Source: an uncultured Alphaproteobacteria bacterium (GTDB lineage Bacteria; Pseudomonadota; Alphaproteobacteria; HIMB59). From it: DNA of 64,000 nucleotides. The DNA is taken from NCBI GenBank assembly GCA_902527045.1, contig CABZNL010000002.1:62001-126000 (forward strand), given 5' to 3'. Both the position numbers and the translations under genes were made by a program. Shown here in pieces: positions 8,501-17,097 of the stretch (positions within the stretch are counted from its first letter, which is position 1; each line of letters begins with the position of its first letter). The notes under the pieces were generated by a model. The model ran no database searches, was not told the origin of the DNA, and was given only the letters and a program-made list of their open reading frames with translations.

Positions 8501-9490
8501 TTGGTTAGTCAAAATCACCTTAACTATCTTCAAAGTGTAAATAACTTATCAATTAGAAATACTGGACTGACAGGAAAAAACCCTTCAGTTGCATGTTTGA
8601 TTGTAGATTACTCTAAATCATTAAAAGGGATAATCCTCAGTTATGGTTTAACTTCAAAAAATGGTAGACCTCATGCAGAAATAAATGCTTTAAAAAAAAT
8701 CTCATTTAATAAAATAAATAATAAAACTGTCATGTACATTAGCTTAGAACCTTGTTTTAAAAAAAGTAGCTGTTGTGCCAAAGCAATAGCTAAGGCTGGA
8801 ATTAAAAAAGTTTATATCAGCTCATTAGATCCAAATCCAAAAATAAAAGGCAAGGGAATTGATTTTTTAAAAAAACAAAAGATAAAAGTTTTTCATTCAT
8901 TAAAATCGACAGATAGATTTAAGATAATTAATAAATTTTTTTATACTCATAAAACTTTGAATAGACCCTTCATTACTCTTAAAATCGCAATCTCAAAAAA
9001 TGGGTTTAGTAAAAGCCCAACTCGTAAAAATATAACTTCTCATCAAACTCAATATTTTATGCATAGTCTAAGATTATCTCATGACGCCATTGGTGTTGGA
9101 ATGAATACGGTGTTAGATGACAAGCCAAAATTAACATGTAGATTACAAGGTGTTTCAAAAAATATTGTAAAATTATTATTCTCAAATAAAGAAATTTCAT
9201 TAAACAATTATAAGTCAATAATAGTTGACTATAAAAAATCAGTTACTGAAAATTTTGCTTTATTTAAAAAATTGAAAATTCAATCTGTTCTTATCGAAGG
9301 TGGACTTAGTACTTTTAAATACTTTCTTAATTGTAATTTATATGACGAGGTTATAGTCTGCCAGTCAAACATGACTATAAAAAATGTAAGTAAAAAATAT
9401 TTTTTATCAATGAAATCATTAACAAATAATCTCAAATTAAAATCTTCTCAAAAGTATGGAGAGGATATGATTTATAAATTTACTAAATAA
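8501..9490 (+). CDS. ribD: Bifunctional riboflavin biosynthesis deaminase/reductase RibD
   Basis: RibD deaminates and then reduces the pyrimidine intermediate of riboflavin synthesis. The N-terminal deaminase half has NPSVACLIV, HAEINAL and LEPCF, and the reductase half (RPFITLKIAISKNGFS) starts near residue 155. The zinc-binding loop is unusual: EPCFKKSSCC is shorter than the common EPCSHHGRTPPC loop, though both cysteines could still bind zinc. At 329 residues it is a little short. The start is TTG at 8501. The order ribD-ribE-ribBX-ribH-nusB supports the assignment. Confidence 0.9.
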   Translation: MVSQNHLNYLQSVNNLSIRNTGLTGKNPSVACLIVDYSKSLKGIILSYGLTSKNGRPHAEINALKKISFNKINNKTVMYISLEPCFKKSSCCAKAIAKAGIKKVYISSLDPNPKIKGKGIDFLKKQKIKVFHSLKSTDRFKIINKFFYTHKTLNRPFITLKIAISKNGFSKSPTRKNITSHQTQYFMHSLRLSHDAIGVGMNTVLDDKPKLTCRLQGVSKNIVKLLFSNKEISLNNYKSIIVDYKKSVTENFALFKKLKIQSVLIEGGLSTFKYFLNCNLYDEVIVCQSNMTIKNVSKKYFLSMKSLTNNLKLKSSQKYGEDMIYKFTK

Positions 9491-10068
9491 TGTTTAGCGG
9501 AATAATTCAATCTCAAGGTAAAATCAAAAAGTTGATAAGAGAAGAAAAGTCATTAGTGGTTGAAATCCAATCTTCATTAAAAGGATATAAGTTAGGTTCT
9601 TCAATATGTTGTTCTGGAATTTGTTTAACAGTTACATCAATAAAAAAAAATACTTTCAAGGCAGATATTTCATATGAAACAATGAATAAAACTAATGCTA
9701 AACATTGGAAAGTTGGAAAAAAAATAAATTTAGAAAGATCTTTAAAAGTTGGTGACGAGATTTCTGGTCATTTTGTTTTTGGACATATTGATACAACTTG
9801 CTCTGTCGAAGAATTGTATAAAGTTGGAAGTAGTTGGTTTTTATCCTTTATTTTCCCAAAAAATCTCAAAAAATTTATTGTACAAAAGGGCTCAATATCT
9901 CTAAATGGTATTTCTCTTACAATAAATAATGTTAAAACAAATAAATGTCATTGTATGATCATCCCTCACACCTATAAACATACCGATATTCATACATATA
10001 AGAAAAATGAAATTTTAAATCTTGAAGTAGATATGCTAGCAAGATACGCTCACTCCTCAAAATCATAG
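9490..10068 (+). CDS. ribE: Riboflavin synthase alpha subunit
   Basis: This enzyme dismutates two 6,7-dimethyl-8-ribityllumazine molecules to riboflavin. It shows the two tandem lumazine-binding repeats. The first begins MFSGIIQSQGKI with CCSGICLTVTSI, and the second begins SGHFVFGHIDTT with GSISLNGISLTI. It has 192 residues, as expected. The first base of its ATG overlaps the ribD stop (TAATG), which implies translational coupling within the riboflavin operon. Confidence 0.95.
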   Translation: MFSGIIQSQGKIKKLIREEKSLVVEIQSSLKGYKLGSSICCSGICLTVTSIKKNTFKADISYETMNKTNAKHWKVGKKINLERSLKVGDEISGHFVFGHIDTTCSVEELYKVGSSWFLSFIFPKNLKKFIVQKGSISLNGISLTINNVKTNKCHCMIIPHTYKHTDIHTYKKNEILNLEVDMLARYAHSSKS

Positions 10069-10080
10069 GTTGTTAAATTA

Positions 10081-11154
10081 ATGTCAGATTTTACAAATAT
10101 CGAAAATATTATAAATGATGCCCGTAACGGCAAAATGTATATTCTTGTTGATAGCGAAGATAGAGAAAACGAAGGAGATTTAATTATACCTGCCTCTCTT
10201 TGCAAACCAGAGCATATCAATTTCATGGCAACTCATGGAAGAGGCTTAATTTGTCTATCTATATCAGAGACCAGAGCTGATGAATTAAAACTACCTTTAA
10301 TGAATCCAGATAATTGGAAGAAGAAGACCACAGCATTCACCATTTCAATCGAGTCTAGCACCAACATTACGACAGGTATTTCTGCATTTGATAGAGCAGA
10401 AACAGTCAGTGCAGCAATAAACCCAAATTTTAAACAGGGAGATATTGTTAGTCCCGGACACGTATTTCCTCTAATTGCATGGGATGGAGGTGTACTAACA
10501 AGGGCAGGTCACACCGAGGCTGCAGTAGACATATCTAGACTAGCTGGATTAAATGACTCTGCTGTAATTTGTGAGATCATGAACGATGATGGTAGTATGG
10601 CAAGAGTTCCAGATCTAATACCTTATGCAAAAAAACACTCAATAAATATAGGCACCATCCAAGACTTGATCGCGTATAGAATTAAAAACGACTTACTCAT
10701 AAAAAAAATTCCAGAAAAGCAACACCAAATTAAAAATATTTACTCAGATATTTTTGAATTCAACGTATTTGAAAATACTATTGATGGATTACACCACGCA
10801 ACTTTACACTTAGGAGATTTATCCAACCAAGACAGCGTAATGACTAGAGTTCATCCTGTCCAAGGCTTTGATGATATAATTATGAATTTTAACAATCCAA
10901 AAACAAAAGATTTACATGCCTCAATTGAAAAAATAAAATCTCATGGATCTGGAATAATAGTACTCATTAATAATCCAATACTGGGAGATCTTGGAAAATT
11001 ATCAAATGATGAAAAAGTAAAATACTATGGTCTAGGAGCACAAATACTTAAAAATTTCTCAATTAATAATATCTCTGTCTTGTCTAATTCACTTGGAGAA
11101 GATTTAAATTTAGGAATTTATGGATTAAACGTCAATAAAATAGAGAGTCTTTAG
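10081..11154 (+). CDS. ribB: 3,4-dihydroxy-2-butanone 4-phosphate synthase with degenerate GTP cyclohydrolase II-like domain (RibBX type)
   Basis: The N-terminal half (about residues 1-205) is a complete RibB, which makes dihydroxybutanone phosphate from ribulose 5-phosphate. The DSEDRENEGDLIIPA, HGRGLICLSIS and RAGHTEAAVDISRLAGL motifs are intact. The C-terminal half resembles GTP cyclohydrolase II (TRVHPVQGFDDIIMNF). However, the zinc-binding cysteines of the usual C-x10-C-x-C motif are absent and the domain is short. This fits the alphaproteobacterial RibBX proteins, in which the second domain lacks cyclohydrolase activity. A working RibA or another GTP cyclohydrolase must then be encoded elsewhere. 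It sits between ribE and ribH. Confidence 0.9.
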   Translation: MSDFTNIENIINDARNGKMYILVDSEDRENEGDLIIPASLCKPEHINFMATHGRGLICLSISETRADELKLPLMNPDNWKKKTTAFTISIESSTNITTGISAFDRAETVSAAINPNFKQGDIVSPGHVFPLIAWDGGVLTRAGHTEAAVDISRLAGLNDSAVICEIMNDDGSMARVPDLIPYAKKHSINIGTIQDLIAYRIKNDLLIKKIPEKQHQIKNIYSDIFEFNVFENTIDGLHHATLHLGDLSNQDSVMTRVHPVQGFDDIIMNFNNPKTKDLHASIEKIKSHGSGIIVLINNPILGDLGKLSNDEKVKYYGLGAQILKNFSINNISVLSNSLGEDLNLGIYGLNVNKIESL

Positions 11155-11159
11155 TCATT

Positions 11160-11585
11160 ATGAAATCAAAATTAAAAATAAAAATAATTGTCGCTGACTA
11201 TTACAAAGAGATAACAGATCCATTGACAAAATCTTGTATTAAAGTCCTAGAAAAGAATAATTTAAAATATGAAATTTTAACTGTTCCTGGTGTTTATGAA
11301 ATCCCACAAATGATAAAATGGAAAATAAAATCAAATAACTATAATTTATTTATTGCTTTGGGATGTGTTATTAAGGGTCAAACTTATCATTTTGAAGTTA
11401 TATCAGACTCTGTTGGGAAGGCCCTTTTAAATATTGTAAATCAAAATAAAACTACTCTTATATCTAATGGAATAATCAATGCATACAATAAGCCCCAGGC
11501 TTTAAAAAGATCAAAAAATGATAATAAAAATAAAGGACTTGAAGCTGCAAGTGCAATGGTAAAAATGATTAAATGCTTAATTTAA
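11160..11585 (+). CDS. ribH: 6,7-dimethyl-8-ribityllumazine synthase
   Basis: RibH condenses the pyrimidine and butanone-phosphate intermediates to lumazine. The VPGVYEIP segment and the GCVIKGQTYHFEVISDSV active-site segment are recognisable. In the latter, a tyrosine replaces the usual residue before the catalytic histidine of the common GETxHF form. NGIINAYNKPQALKRS corresponds to the phosphate-binding end (NGVLTxxxxxQAxxR). At 141 residues the length is normal. It overlaps the nusB-like gene by 13 bases. Confidence 0.93.
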   Translation: MKSKLKIKIIVADYYKEITDPLTKSCIKVLEKNNLKYEILTVPGVYEIPQMIKWKIKSNNYNLFIALGCVIKGQTYHFEVISDSVGKALLNIVNQNKTTLISNGIINAYNKPQALKRSKNDNKNKGLEAASAMVKMIKCLI

Positions 11586-11971
11586 ATAAAAACACTAGAC
11601 TATTTTTTTTTCAATTTATATTTCAAAGAAATTATTCAACTGACTTTGAATTAGATGAATTCATCAAACAAAATATTAAAAAAAGACCTTTTAATAAAAA
11701 AAAATTATTTTCTTTAAATGAGAGCTTTAATACTAATATAGAGAAAATTAAGGGGTTGATAGATTCTAATAATATTGAAAAAACTAACAAAATTATTGTT
11801 TTTTTACTTTATGCCTTTTGCTCTGAATATCTCTTAAATAAGGAAAAAAAAAAGATATTAATGAGTGAATATATTAAGCTTTCTAAGGATTTTCTGACTC
11901 ATGACGAGGTTAAATACTTCAATTTTCTGTTAGATGATGCATCTAAAAAAAGCACCTTGAAAATAAAATAG
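11573..11971 (+). CDS. nusB: Transcription antitermination factor NusB (diverged)
   Basis: NusB acts with NusE in rRNA antitermination. The 132-residue protein is strongly diverged, but the N-terminal TRLFFFQFIFQRN matches the R-x-x-A-x-Q-x-L-Y-Q pattern. The C-terminal LMSEYIKLSKDFLTHDEVKYFNFLLDDAS matches the NusB helix pattern of N-E-x-V-x-L-A-K-x-F ending in F-V-N-G-x-L-D. Its place immediately after ribH, overlapping it, is the classic ribH-nusB linkage. The call relies on both weak motifs and position. Confidence 0.78.
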   Translation: MLNLNKNTRLFFFQFIFQRNYSTDFELDEFIKQNIKKRPFNKKKLFSLNESFNTNIEKIKGLIDSNNIEKTNKIIVFLLYAFCSEYLLNKEKKKILMSEYIKLSKDFLTHDEVKYFNFLLDDASKKSTLKIK

Positions 11972-11991
11972 AAATAGATTAACAACTTACC

Positions 11992-14115
11992 ATGTCTCAA
12001 ATACAGTACTTGCAAATAGTATTATTTGCTGCAATCGCAGCGATTGCTTTCGGTTTATTTACAACAAATAAAATATTAAGTTTGTCTAAAGGCACCAAAA
12101 AAATGATTCAAATATCTGGTGCTATTCAAGAAGGAGCAAAAGCTTACCTAAACAGACAGTACACTACAATAGCTATAGTTGGTGTGTTAATCTTTCTTGC
12201 ATTCTTTTTAATACCTTTTGAACATACATATGATGTTCCATTTGGTTTTTTAATTGGTGCTGTTTTATCAGGCTTAGCTGGCTATATAGGAATGAACGTA
12301 TCAGTTCGCGCAAATGTTATAACCGCTCAAGCTTCTAGTGTATCTTTGAAAAAAGGTTTGTATGTAGCATTTAACGCTGGAGCTGTTACTGGTCTTTTAG
12401 TTGTAGGTTTAGCATTAGCAGGTATTGCTGGATATTTTTTCCTTTTATATTTTGGTTTTGGTAGAAGTGGAAGAGAACTTATTGAGCCTTTAGTAGCTCT
12501 GGGTTTTGGTTCATCTTTAATTTCAATTTTTGCAAGGTTAGGTGGGGGCATATTTACAAAAGGTGCTGACGTTGGTGCAGACTTGGTTGGTAAAGTTGAA
12601 AAAGATATTCCGGAAGATGACCCTAGAAATCCTGCTGTTATTGCAGACAATGTAGGAGATAATGTAGGAGACTGTGCTGGTATGGCTGCAGATTTATTTG
12701 AGACTTATGTCGTTTCTATTGTTGCAACCATGGTATTGGCAATAATCTTTCAAGGAGCAGTGACTGATTTAACAATTTATCCATTACTATTAGCTGGATC
12801 AAGCATCATTGCCTCTATTATAGGTTCACAGTTTGTCTCAATATCCACACCGAAATCCTCTATTATGGGAGCTCTTTATAAAGGGTTCTTTATGACACTG
12901 ATAATCTCAGTTGTGCTTTTTGCTATAATCACTCATTACTCAATTAGCTTTGATCAATATTTCCAAATAGGATCTAAATGGTATAACGGTATGGATTTGT
13001 TTCTCTGTGCTGTTTATGGTTTATTAATTACTTTAGCTCTTGTTTTCATAACTGAATACTACACAAGCACAGAGTACCGACCTGTGAGGAGCGTTGCTGA
13101 AGCTTCCCAAACTGGTCATGCTACAAATATTATTCAAGGATTAGCCATGGGTATGGAGTCTACTGCTATTCCTGTGCTTATTATAGTTGCAGGTATTGGA
13201 TTAACATTTGCAACTGCAGGTCTATTCGGCATTGCTATTGCAGTAACTTCAATGTTAGCTCTAGCAGGAATGGTAGTTGCGCTTGATGCCTACGGTCCTG
13301 TAACAGATAATGCAGGTGGTATTGCTGAGATGTCTGGATTGAGAAAAAGTGTTAGACAAAGAACTGACGCTCTTGATGCCGTTGGAAACACTACTAAAGC
13401 TGTTACTAAAGGATATGCAATCGGATCTGCTGGTCTTGGAGCCTTAGTTTTATTTGCAGCATATACAGAAGATTTAAAATATTTTAACAAGGAAACAGGT
13501 AACAATGTTTTTGACGTATCTTTTGATCTGTCAGAGCCATATGTAATTATTGGTCTTCTATTAGGAGGGTTACTTCCATATTTATTTAGTGCATTAAGTA
13601 TGACGGCTGTTGGAAGAGCAGCTGGATCAGTTGTTTTAGAAGTTAGACAACAGTTTAAAGAAAAAAAAGGAATTATGTCAGGTAAAGAGAAACCAGATTA
13701 TGGAAAATGTGTAGACATTTTAACAAAATCTGCAATTAAAGAAATGATCATACCATCTTTACTGCCAGTTTTATCGCCAGTGGTTGTCTTCTTCGGTGTT
13801 TATTCCCTTACAGGTAGTGTTAATACTGCATTTCAAGCGCTTGGCGCTCTTTTAATTGGAGTTATAATTACTGGTTTTTTTGTGGCTATTTCAATGACTG
13901 CTGGAGGTGGTGCATGGGATAATGCAAAAAAATTTATTGAAGATGGTAATTTGGGTGGAAAAGGTAGTGAAACGCATAAAGCTTCTATCACCGGTGATAC
14001 TGTTGGTGATCCTTACAAAGATACCGCAGGCCCAGCTGTTAACCCAATGATTAAAATAACAAATATTGTATCAATTCTATTGCTATCAATAGTTGTTCAT
14101 TTAAACATTATTTAA
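11992..14115 (+). CDS. hppA: Membrane-bound proton-translocating pyrophosphatase, K+-independent type
   Basis: HppA couples hydrolysis of pyrophosphate to proton pumping across the inner membrane. The 707-residue protein has about 15-16 hydrophobic segments. The catalytic region [20 protein letters not shown] and [17 protein letters not shown] lies near residues 183-225. A C-terminal [10 protein letters not shown] and [19 protein letters not shown] complete the active site. In [15 protein letters not shown] (near residue 468) lysine occupies the position that is alanine in K+-dependent enzymes, so this should be the K+-independent proton pump. Its stop shares TTAA with the convergent bamE. 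Confidence 0.97.
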   Translation: MSQIQYLQIVLFAAIAAIAFGLFTTNKILSLSKGTKKMIQISGAIQEGAKAYLNRQYTTIAIVGVLIFLAFFLIPFEHTYDVPFGFLIGAVLSGLAGYIGMNVSVRANVITAQASSVSLKKGLYVAFNAGAVTGLLVVGLALAGIAGYFFLLYFGFGRSGRELIEPLVALGFGSSLISIFARLGGGIFTKGADVGADLVGKVEKDIPEDDPRNPAVIADNVGDNVGDCAGMAADLFETYVVSIVATMVLAIIFQGAVTDLTIYPLLLAGSSIIASIIGSQFVSISTPKSSIMGALYKGFFMTLIISVVLFAIITHYSISFDQYFQIGSKWYNGMDLFLCAVYGLLITLALVFITEYYTSTEYRPVRSVAEASQTGHATNIIQGLAMGMESTAIPVLIIVAGIGLTFATAGLFGIAIAVTSMLALAGMVVALDAYGPVTDNAGGIAEMSGLRKSVRQRTDALDAVGNTTKAVTKGYAIGSAGLGALVLFAAYTEDLKYFNKETGNNVFDVSFDLSEPYVIIGLLLGGLLPYLFSALSMTAVGRAAGSVVLEVRQQFKEKKGIMSGKEKPDYGKCVDILTKSAIKEMIIPSLLPVLSPVVVFFGVYSLTGSVNTAFQALGALLIGVIITGFFVAISMTAGGGAWDNAKKFIEDGNLGGKGSETHKASITGDTVGDPYKDTAGPAVNPMIKITNIVSILLLSIVVHLNII

Positions 14116-14444
14116 TTTAAGTCAATTTCTTCAACAGACTTTAAAATATTATCTTCAAATTTTAGTTTTAAGGTCTTGTTGTAGACAGTTTGCTTGAAAG
14201 CAGCTATTCCTATTTTTTTATCGGTTCTATAAATCCACAAATTTTCAAGGTTTTCTTTTATTAAAGGGGGACCAATAATAGTTATTATGTCCTCTTTCGT
14301 ATAATCGATTTTTTGATAATTTTCTTTAATTTCATTAAAACTATTTTCTGAAATACCAGAAAAATAAACATCTTTTGAGCAAGAAAATAAAATTATTGAG
14401 CATAGAAGGGCTAAAAGAATTTTATGAATTTTTAAAATATTCAC
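14112..14444 (-). CDS. bamE: Outer membrane assembly lipoprotein BamE (SmpA/OmlA family)
   Basis: BamE is a small lipoprotein of the beta-barrel assembly machine. I shortened the ORF-track model: a GTG at 14444 gives the signal sequence [22 protein letters not shown] with a lipobox cysteine. The longer ORF would start on top of plsX. After the cysteine come a K[10 protein letters not shown] segment and LWIYRTD, matching the tt-x-D-V-x-x-x-L-G-P-P and W-x-Y motifs of BamE. The mature protein is about 90 residues. It is divergent from plsX, 49 bases away, and bamE near plsX is a known alphaproteobacterial arrangement. Sequence similarity is modest. Confidence 0.75.
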   Translation of the reverse strand: MNILKIHKILLALLCSIILFSCSKDVYFSGISENSFNEIKENYQKIDYTKEDIITIIGPPLIKENLENLWIYRTDKKIGIAAFKQTVYNKTLKLKFEDNILKSVEEIDLN

Positions 14445-14493
14445 AATAAAAACAAATAAGGTATAAGTTTCTTTAAAGCAATAATAAACATAC

Positions 14494-15498
14494 ATGAATA
14501 AGTATTTAATAAATCTTGATCTTCACGGTGGTGACTTTGCACCAAACTCAGTTCTAGAAGGAGCAAATATTGCTAAAACCAATAATTCATCTATTAATTT
14601 TAATCTACATTCAGAAAAATCTATTTATGAAAAATTTAAACCAATATTTTCAGACTTATTTGATAACTCTCAATGGACCCAATCTCAAAACTTTATTTCC
14701 CCAGATATGAAACCTAGTGATGCATTAAAAAAAGATAATCGAAACAGTTCTATGTCTAATGCTATTTTGAATTTAAAAGAGAATAAAAATCAAATAAGTA
14801 TTTCAGCAGGGAATACGGGTGCCATGATGGCCTATTCAACTGTTTATTTAAGGACAATTGAAAATATAACTAGACCAGCGATTGCCTCTTTTTTTCCATC
14901 AGAAAAACATCCAGTATGTTTTTTAGATTTAGGAGCAAATACTGAATGCAGTTCAGAAAATTTATTAGATTTTGCTGTTATGGGCAGCACTTACTATAAA
15001 GTTCTTTATCCGCAAATTGAAGCCAAAGTAGCACTTTTAAATATCGGATCAGAGGAACTCAAAGGAAATAATTTAATTCAAGAGACACATGAATTAATGA
15101 AAAGTGATAAAAGAATAAATTATAAGGGTTTTGTTGAGGCGGATGAGATAACCTCTACAAACAACCATGTCATTGTCACTGATGGATTTTCCGGAAATAT
15201 TGCACTTAAAACAGCTGAAGGTGTATCTAAATTTATAACTGATTCTTTAAAAAAAAGTTTGACTTCTTCTCCATATTCAAAATTTTTGTCTTTATTGCTT
15301 AAAAAAAATTTTAATAATTTTAAAAATTCAATCGATCCTAGAAACTATAATGGAGGAATGTTCATTGGAGTAAACGGTATAGTTATAAAAAGTCACGGTA
15401 ATGCAGACTCACATGCGTTTGCAAATGCAATAGAGTTTGGTGTCAAATGCATCGATGCTAATTTACTTAATGAGATTAAGAAAAATGTCTCGAGATAA
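14494..15498 (+). CDS. plsX: Phosphate acyltransferase PlsX
   Basis: PlsX converts acyl-ACP to acyl-phosphate, the first committed step of phospholipid synthesis together with PlsY. The protein starts NKYLINLDLHGGDFAPNSVLEGA, equivalent to the family I-A-x-D-A-x-G-G-D-x-x-P motif. It contains ISAGNTGAMMAYS, LDLGANTECS and the TDGFSGNIALKTAEGV stretch. The 334 residues are full length. In most alphaproteobacteria fabH follows; here ihfA overlaps the plsX end by 14 bases and fabH is absent. Confidence 0.95.
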   Translation: MNKYLINLDLHGGDFAPNSVLEGANIAKTNNSSINFNLHSEKSIYEKFKPIFSDLFDNSQWTQSQNFISPDMKPSDALKKDNRNSSMSNAILNLKENKNQISISAGNTGAMMAYSTVYLRTIENITRPAIASFFPSEKHPVCFLDLGANTECSSENLLDFAVMGSTYYKVLYPQIEAKVALLNIGSEELKGNNLIQETHELMKSDKRINYKGFVEADEITSTNNHVIVTDGFSGNIALKTAEGVSKFITDSLKKSLTSSPYSKFLSLLLKKNFNNFKNSIDPRNYNGGMFIGVNGIVIKSHGNADSHAFANAIEFGVKCIDANLLNEIKKNVSR

Positions 15499-15760
15499 AT
15501 TAAATAGAGAAATAATAGCTAAACAAATATCAATTGAATTCGGTATTGCTTATTCTACAGTTTATAAAAAAATTGATAAAATTTTAGAAATTTGGAGCAA
15601 TATGATGATCAACTCAGATCTATCAATAAATTATATTGGCTCTTTTAAAATAAATCAAAAAAATGAAAGAATTGGAAGAAATCCAAAAACAAAAGAAGAG
15701 CATTTAATAAAATCAAGAAAAGTTATAAGCTTTAAAAAATCTAATAAATTACATTTATGA
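15485..15760 (+). CDS. ihfA: Integration host factor / HU-family DNA-binding protein, alpha-type
   Basis: This is a small nucleoid protein that bends DNA. I moved the start to the ATG at 15485, giving 91 residues starting MSRDKLNREIIAKQIS, because the longer ORF runs inside plsX. The GRNPKTKEEHLIKSRKVISFKKS segment contains the signature GRNP loop that intercalates in DNA. Position between plsX and a merR-type gene is the standard site of alphaproteobacterial ihfA. The middle region is diverged (SMMINSDLSINYIGSFKI), so the HU/IHF family is sure while the IHF-alpha name rests on context. Confidence 0.88.
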   Translation: MSRDKLNREIIAKQISIEFGIAYSTVYKKIDKILEIWSNMMINSDLSINYIGSFKINQKNERIGRNPKTKEEHLIKSRKVISFKKSNKLHL

Positions 15761-16059
15761 ACAAAAACTTTTATAATATAGATGATGTATCCCGGATAGT
15801 GGGCGAGCAAAAACACACTATAAGATTTTGGGAAAGTAGAATTTTAAAATTGAAAGTTATTAGAACTCAATCAGGCCACAGATTGTACGATTATGAAAAC
15901 TTACTCCTTTTAAAAAAAATAAAAAATTTACTTAATGTTCAAAAATTAACATTAGATGGTGTAAATGATTATTTATTAAAATCAAAAAATAAATCATTAA
16001 ATGATAATATCCTCTCAGATTTAAAAGATTTATTGGGACTTCTTAAAAACTCTAAATAA
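15757..16059 (+). CDS. MerR-family transcriptional regulator (ihfA-linked)
   Basis: The N-terminal winged helix-turn-helix reads YNIDDVSRIVGEQKHTIRFWESR and then GHRLYDYENLLLLKKIKNLL, clear MerR-family DNA-binding features. Only about 100 residues are present, with no metal or drug-binding C-terminal domain and no cysteines. It is of the small type found directly after ihfA throughout alphaproteobacteria; its target genes are not known to me. The start overlaps the ihfA stop by four bases, and the two genes are surely co-transcribed. Confidence 0.9.
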   Translation: MNKNFYNIDDVSRIVGEQKHTIRFWESRILKLKVIRTQSGHRLYDYENLLLLKKIKNLLNVQKLTLDGVNDYLLKSKNKSLNDNILSDLKDLLGLLKNSK

Positions 16060-16060
16060 T

Positions 16061-16133
16061 CTCAGATTAACAAAGGTTCTTAGAGTATTCGTCTTGCGGG
16101 CTTGAGTTCGCTGGTTCAAGTCCAGTGATCATA
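16061..16133 (+). pseudogene. Probable decayed tRNA directly after the merR-type gene
   Basis: The stretch keeps a nearly perfect T arm (GCTGG TTCAAGT CCAGT, 16110-16126) and a D-arm 3' half (GAGT, 16083-16086). The 1-5-7-5-5 spacing expected between them is also kept. However, the anticodon stem halves (TTCGT and GCTTG) do not pair, and the D loop is swollen to about 19 bases. The 3' acceptor half (GATCATA) has no partner and no CCA is encoded. In other alphaproteobacteria a tRNA-Pro gene often follows merR, so I read this as a relic. A real but highly unusual tRNA-like RNA cannot be excluded. Confidence 0.4.
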
Positions 16134-16210
16134 AACACATTAAAATTACGAAAATAATGATTAAAACTCTATAGTATTTCCATTTATGTCAAAAATTTTA
16201 TCTATAATCC

Positions 16211-16238
16211 TTGATTTTTTAATGATTTTACTTATATT
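16211..16238 (+). promoter_or_regulatory. Predicted promoter of rplM-rpsI, near-leaderless
   Basis: TTGATT (16211-16216) and TATATT (16233-16238) are separated by 16 bases. The expected transcription start at about 16245 is only three bases before the GTG of rplM at 16248. There is no room for a Shine-Dalgarno sequence. Boxes are seen; the start is inferred. Confidence 0.5.
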
Positions 16239-16247
16239 CCCCCTATC

Positions 16248-16715
16248 GTGAAAACAACTACTCTAAAAAAATCTGAGTTTCAGAAAGAATGGCATCTATT
16301 AGATGCTACTAATATTTCTGTTGGGAGACTTGCTTCTAGAGTTAGCTTAATACTCAAAGGTAAAAATAAACCTCAATACTCCCCAAACTTACCAGTTGGA
16401 GATGGTGTGATTATTATTAATACTGATAAAGTAAGATTTTCAGGCAATAAAACTACTGATAAAAAATATTATAAACATACAGGTCATCCTGGTGGTATAA
16501 AAGAAATTACCCCAGAGAAGCTAAAAGAAATAAATAAATCTGATGATATTATAAAAAAAGCAATAAAAGGAATGCTTCCTAATTCACCTTTATTTAGGGA
16601 TCTCATGAAAAATAACTTAAAAATATACAAGGATGCTAATCATCCTCATGACTCTCAAAATCCAAAATTATTAGATTTTAAGTCAATGAATAGGAAGAAT
16701 GAAGTCAATGTCTAA
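16248..16715 (+). CDS. rplM: 50S ribosomal protein L13
   Basis: L13 is an early-assembling protein of the large ribosomal subunit. [25 protein letters not shown] near the N-terminus and the [18 protein letters not shown] segment are the standard family blocks, followed by [13 protein letters not shown]. The protein has 155 residues. The GTG start at 16248 matches the conserved MKT N-terminus and follows its promoter almost immediately. rpsI overlaps its end by 17 bases, preserving the universal rplM-rpsI pair. Confidence 0.97.
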   Translation: MKTTTLKKSEFQKEWHLLDATNISVGRLASRVSLILKGKNKPQYSPNLPVGDGVIIINTDKVRFSGNKTTDKKYYKHTGHPGGIKEITPEKLKEINKSDDIIKKAIKGMLPNSPLFRDLMKNNLKIYKDANHPHDSQNPKLLDFKSMNRKNEVNV

Positions 16716-17097
16716 TCAAGTTTACAGCACAGGCAGACGTAAAGAATCTATTGCGAGGGTATGGATATCCAACGGAACAGGAAATATTACAATTAACAAA
16801 AAAAAAATTGATGATTATTTTCCAGATAAAGCTCTAAGAATGATAATCAACCAACCTTTGGAAGTTGCTAAAAAATTAGACTCTGTAGATTTAAGAATCA
16901 CGGTACTTGGAGGAGGGCTATCTGGTCAAGCTGGTGCAATCAAACACGGTATTAGCAGATCTTTAACAAAAATTGATCCTAATACTAAAGATATATTAAA
17001 AAAAAATGGTTTCTTAACTAGAGACTCGAGAACAGTAGAACGTAAAAAGTATGGTAGGCAAAAAGCTAGGCGAAGTTTTCAGTTCTCTAAAAGATAA
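16699..17097 (+). CDS. rpsI: 30S ribosomal protein S9
   Basis: S9 is a small-subunit protein whose C-terminal tail contacts P-site t[36 protein letters not shown] and the C-terminal [19 protein letters not shown] tail are diagnostic; the tail ends in the conserved S-K-R. An ATG at 16708 (MSNQVYS) would be an alternative to the listed start at 16699. Length is 132 residues. A small lipoprotein ORF overlaps its 3' end. Confidence 0.97.
   Translation: MKSMSNQVYSTGRRKESIARVWISNGTGNITINKKKIDDYFPDKALRMIINQPLEVAKKLDSVDLRITVLGGGLSGQAGAIKHGISRSLTKIDPNTKDILKKNGFLTRDSRTVERKKYGRQKARRSFQFSKR

Noticed and set aside
14445-14495. Extended N-terminus of the bamE-like lipoprotein starting at 14495
   Set aside because: It would overlap the plsX start and puts extra residues before a standard lipoprotein signal; GTG at 14444 gives a normal signal peptide.
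16061-16133. tmRNA fragment or signal recognition particle RNA after the merR-type gene
   Set aside because: No tmRNA tag reading frame or SRP GGAAGG/AGCA loop is present. The D-arm and T-arm spacing fits a tRNA relic better.
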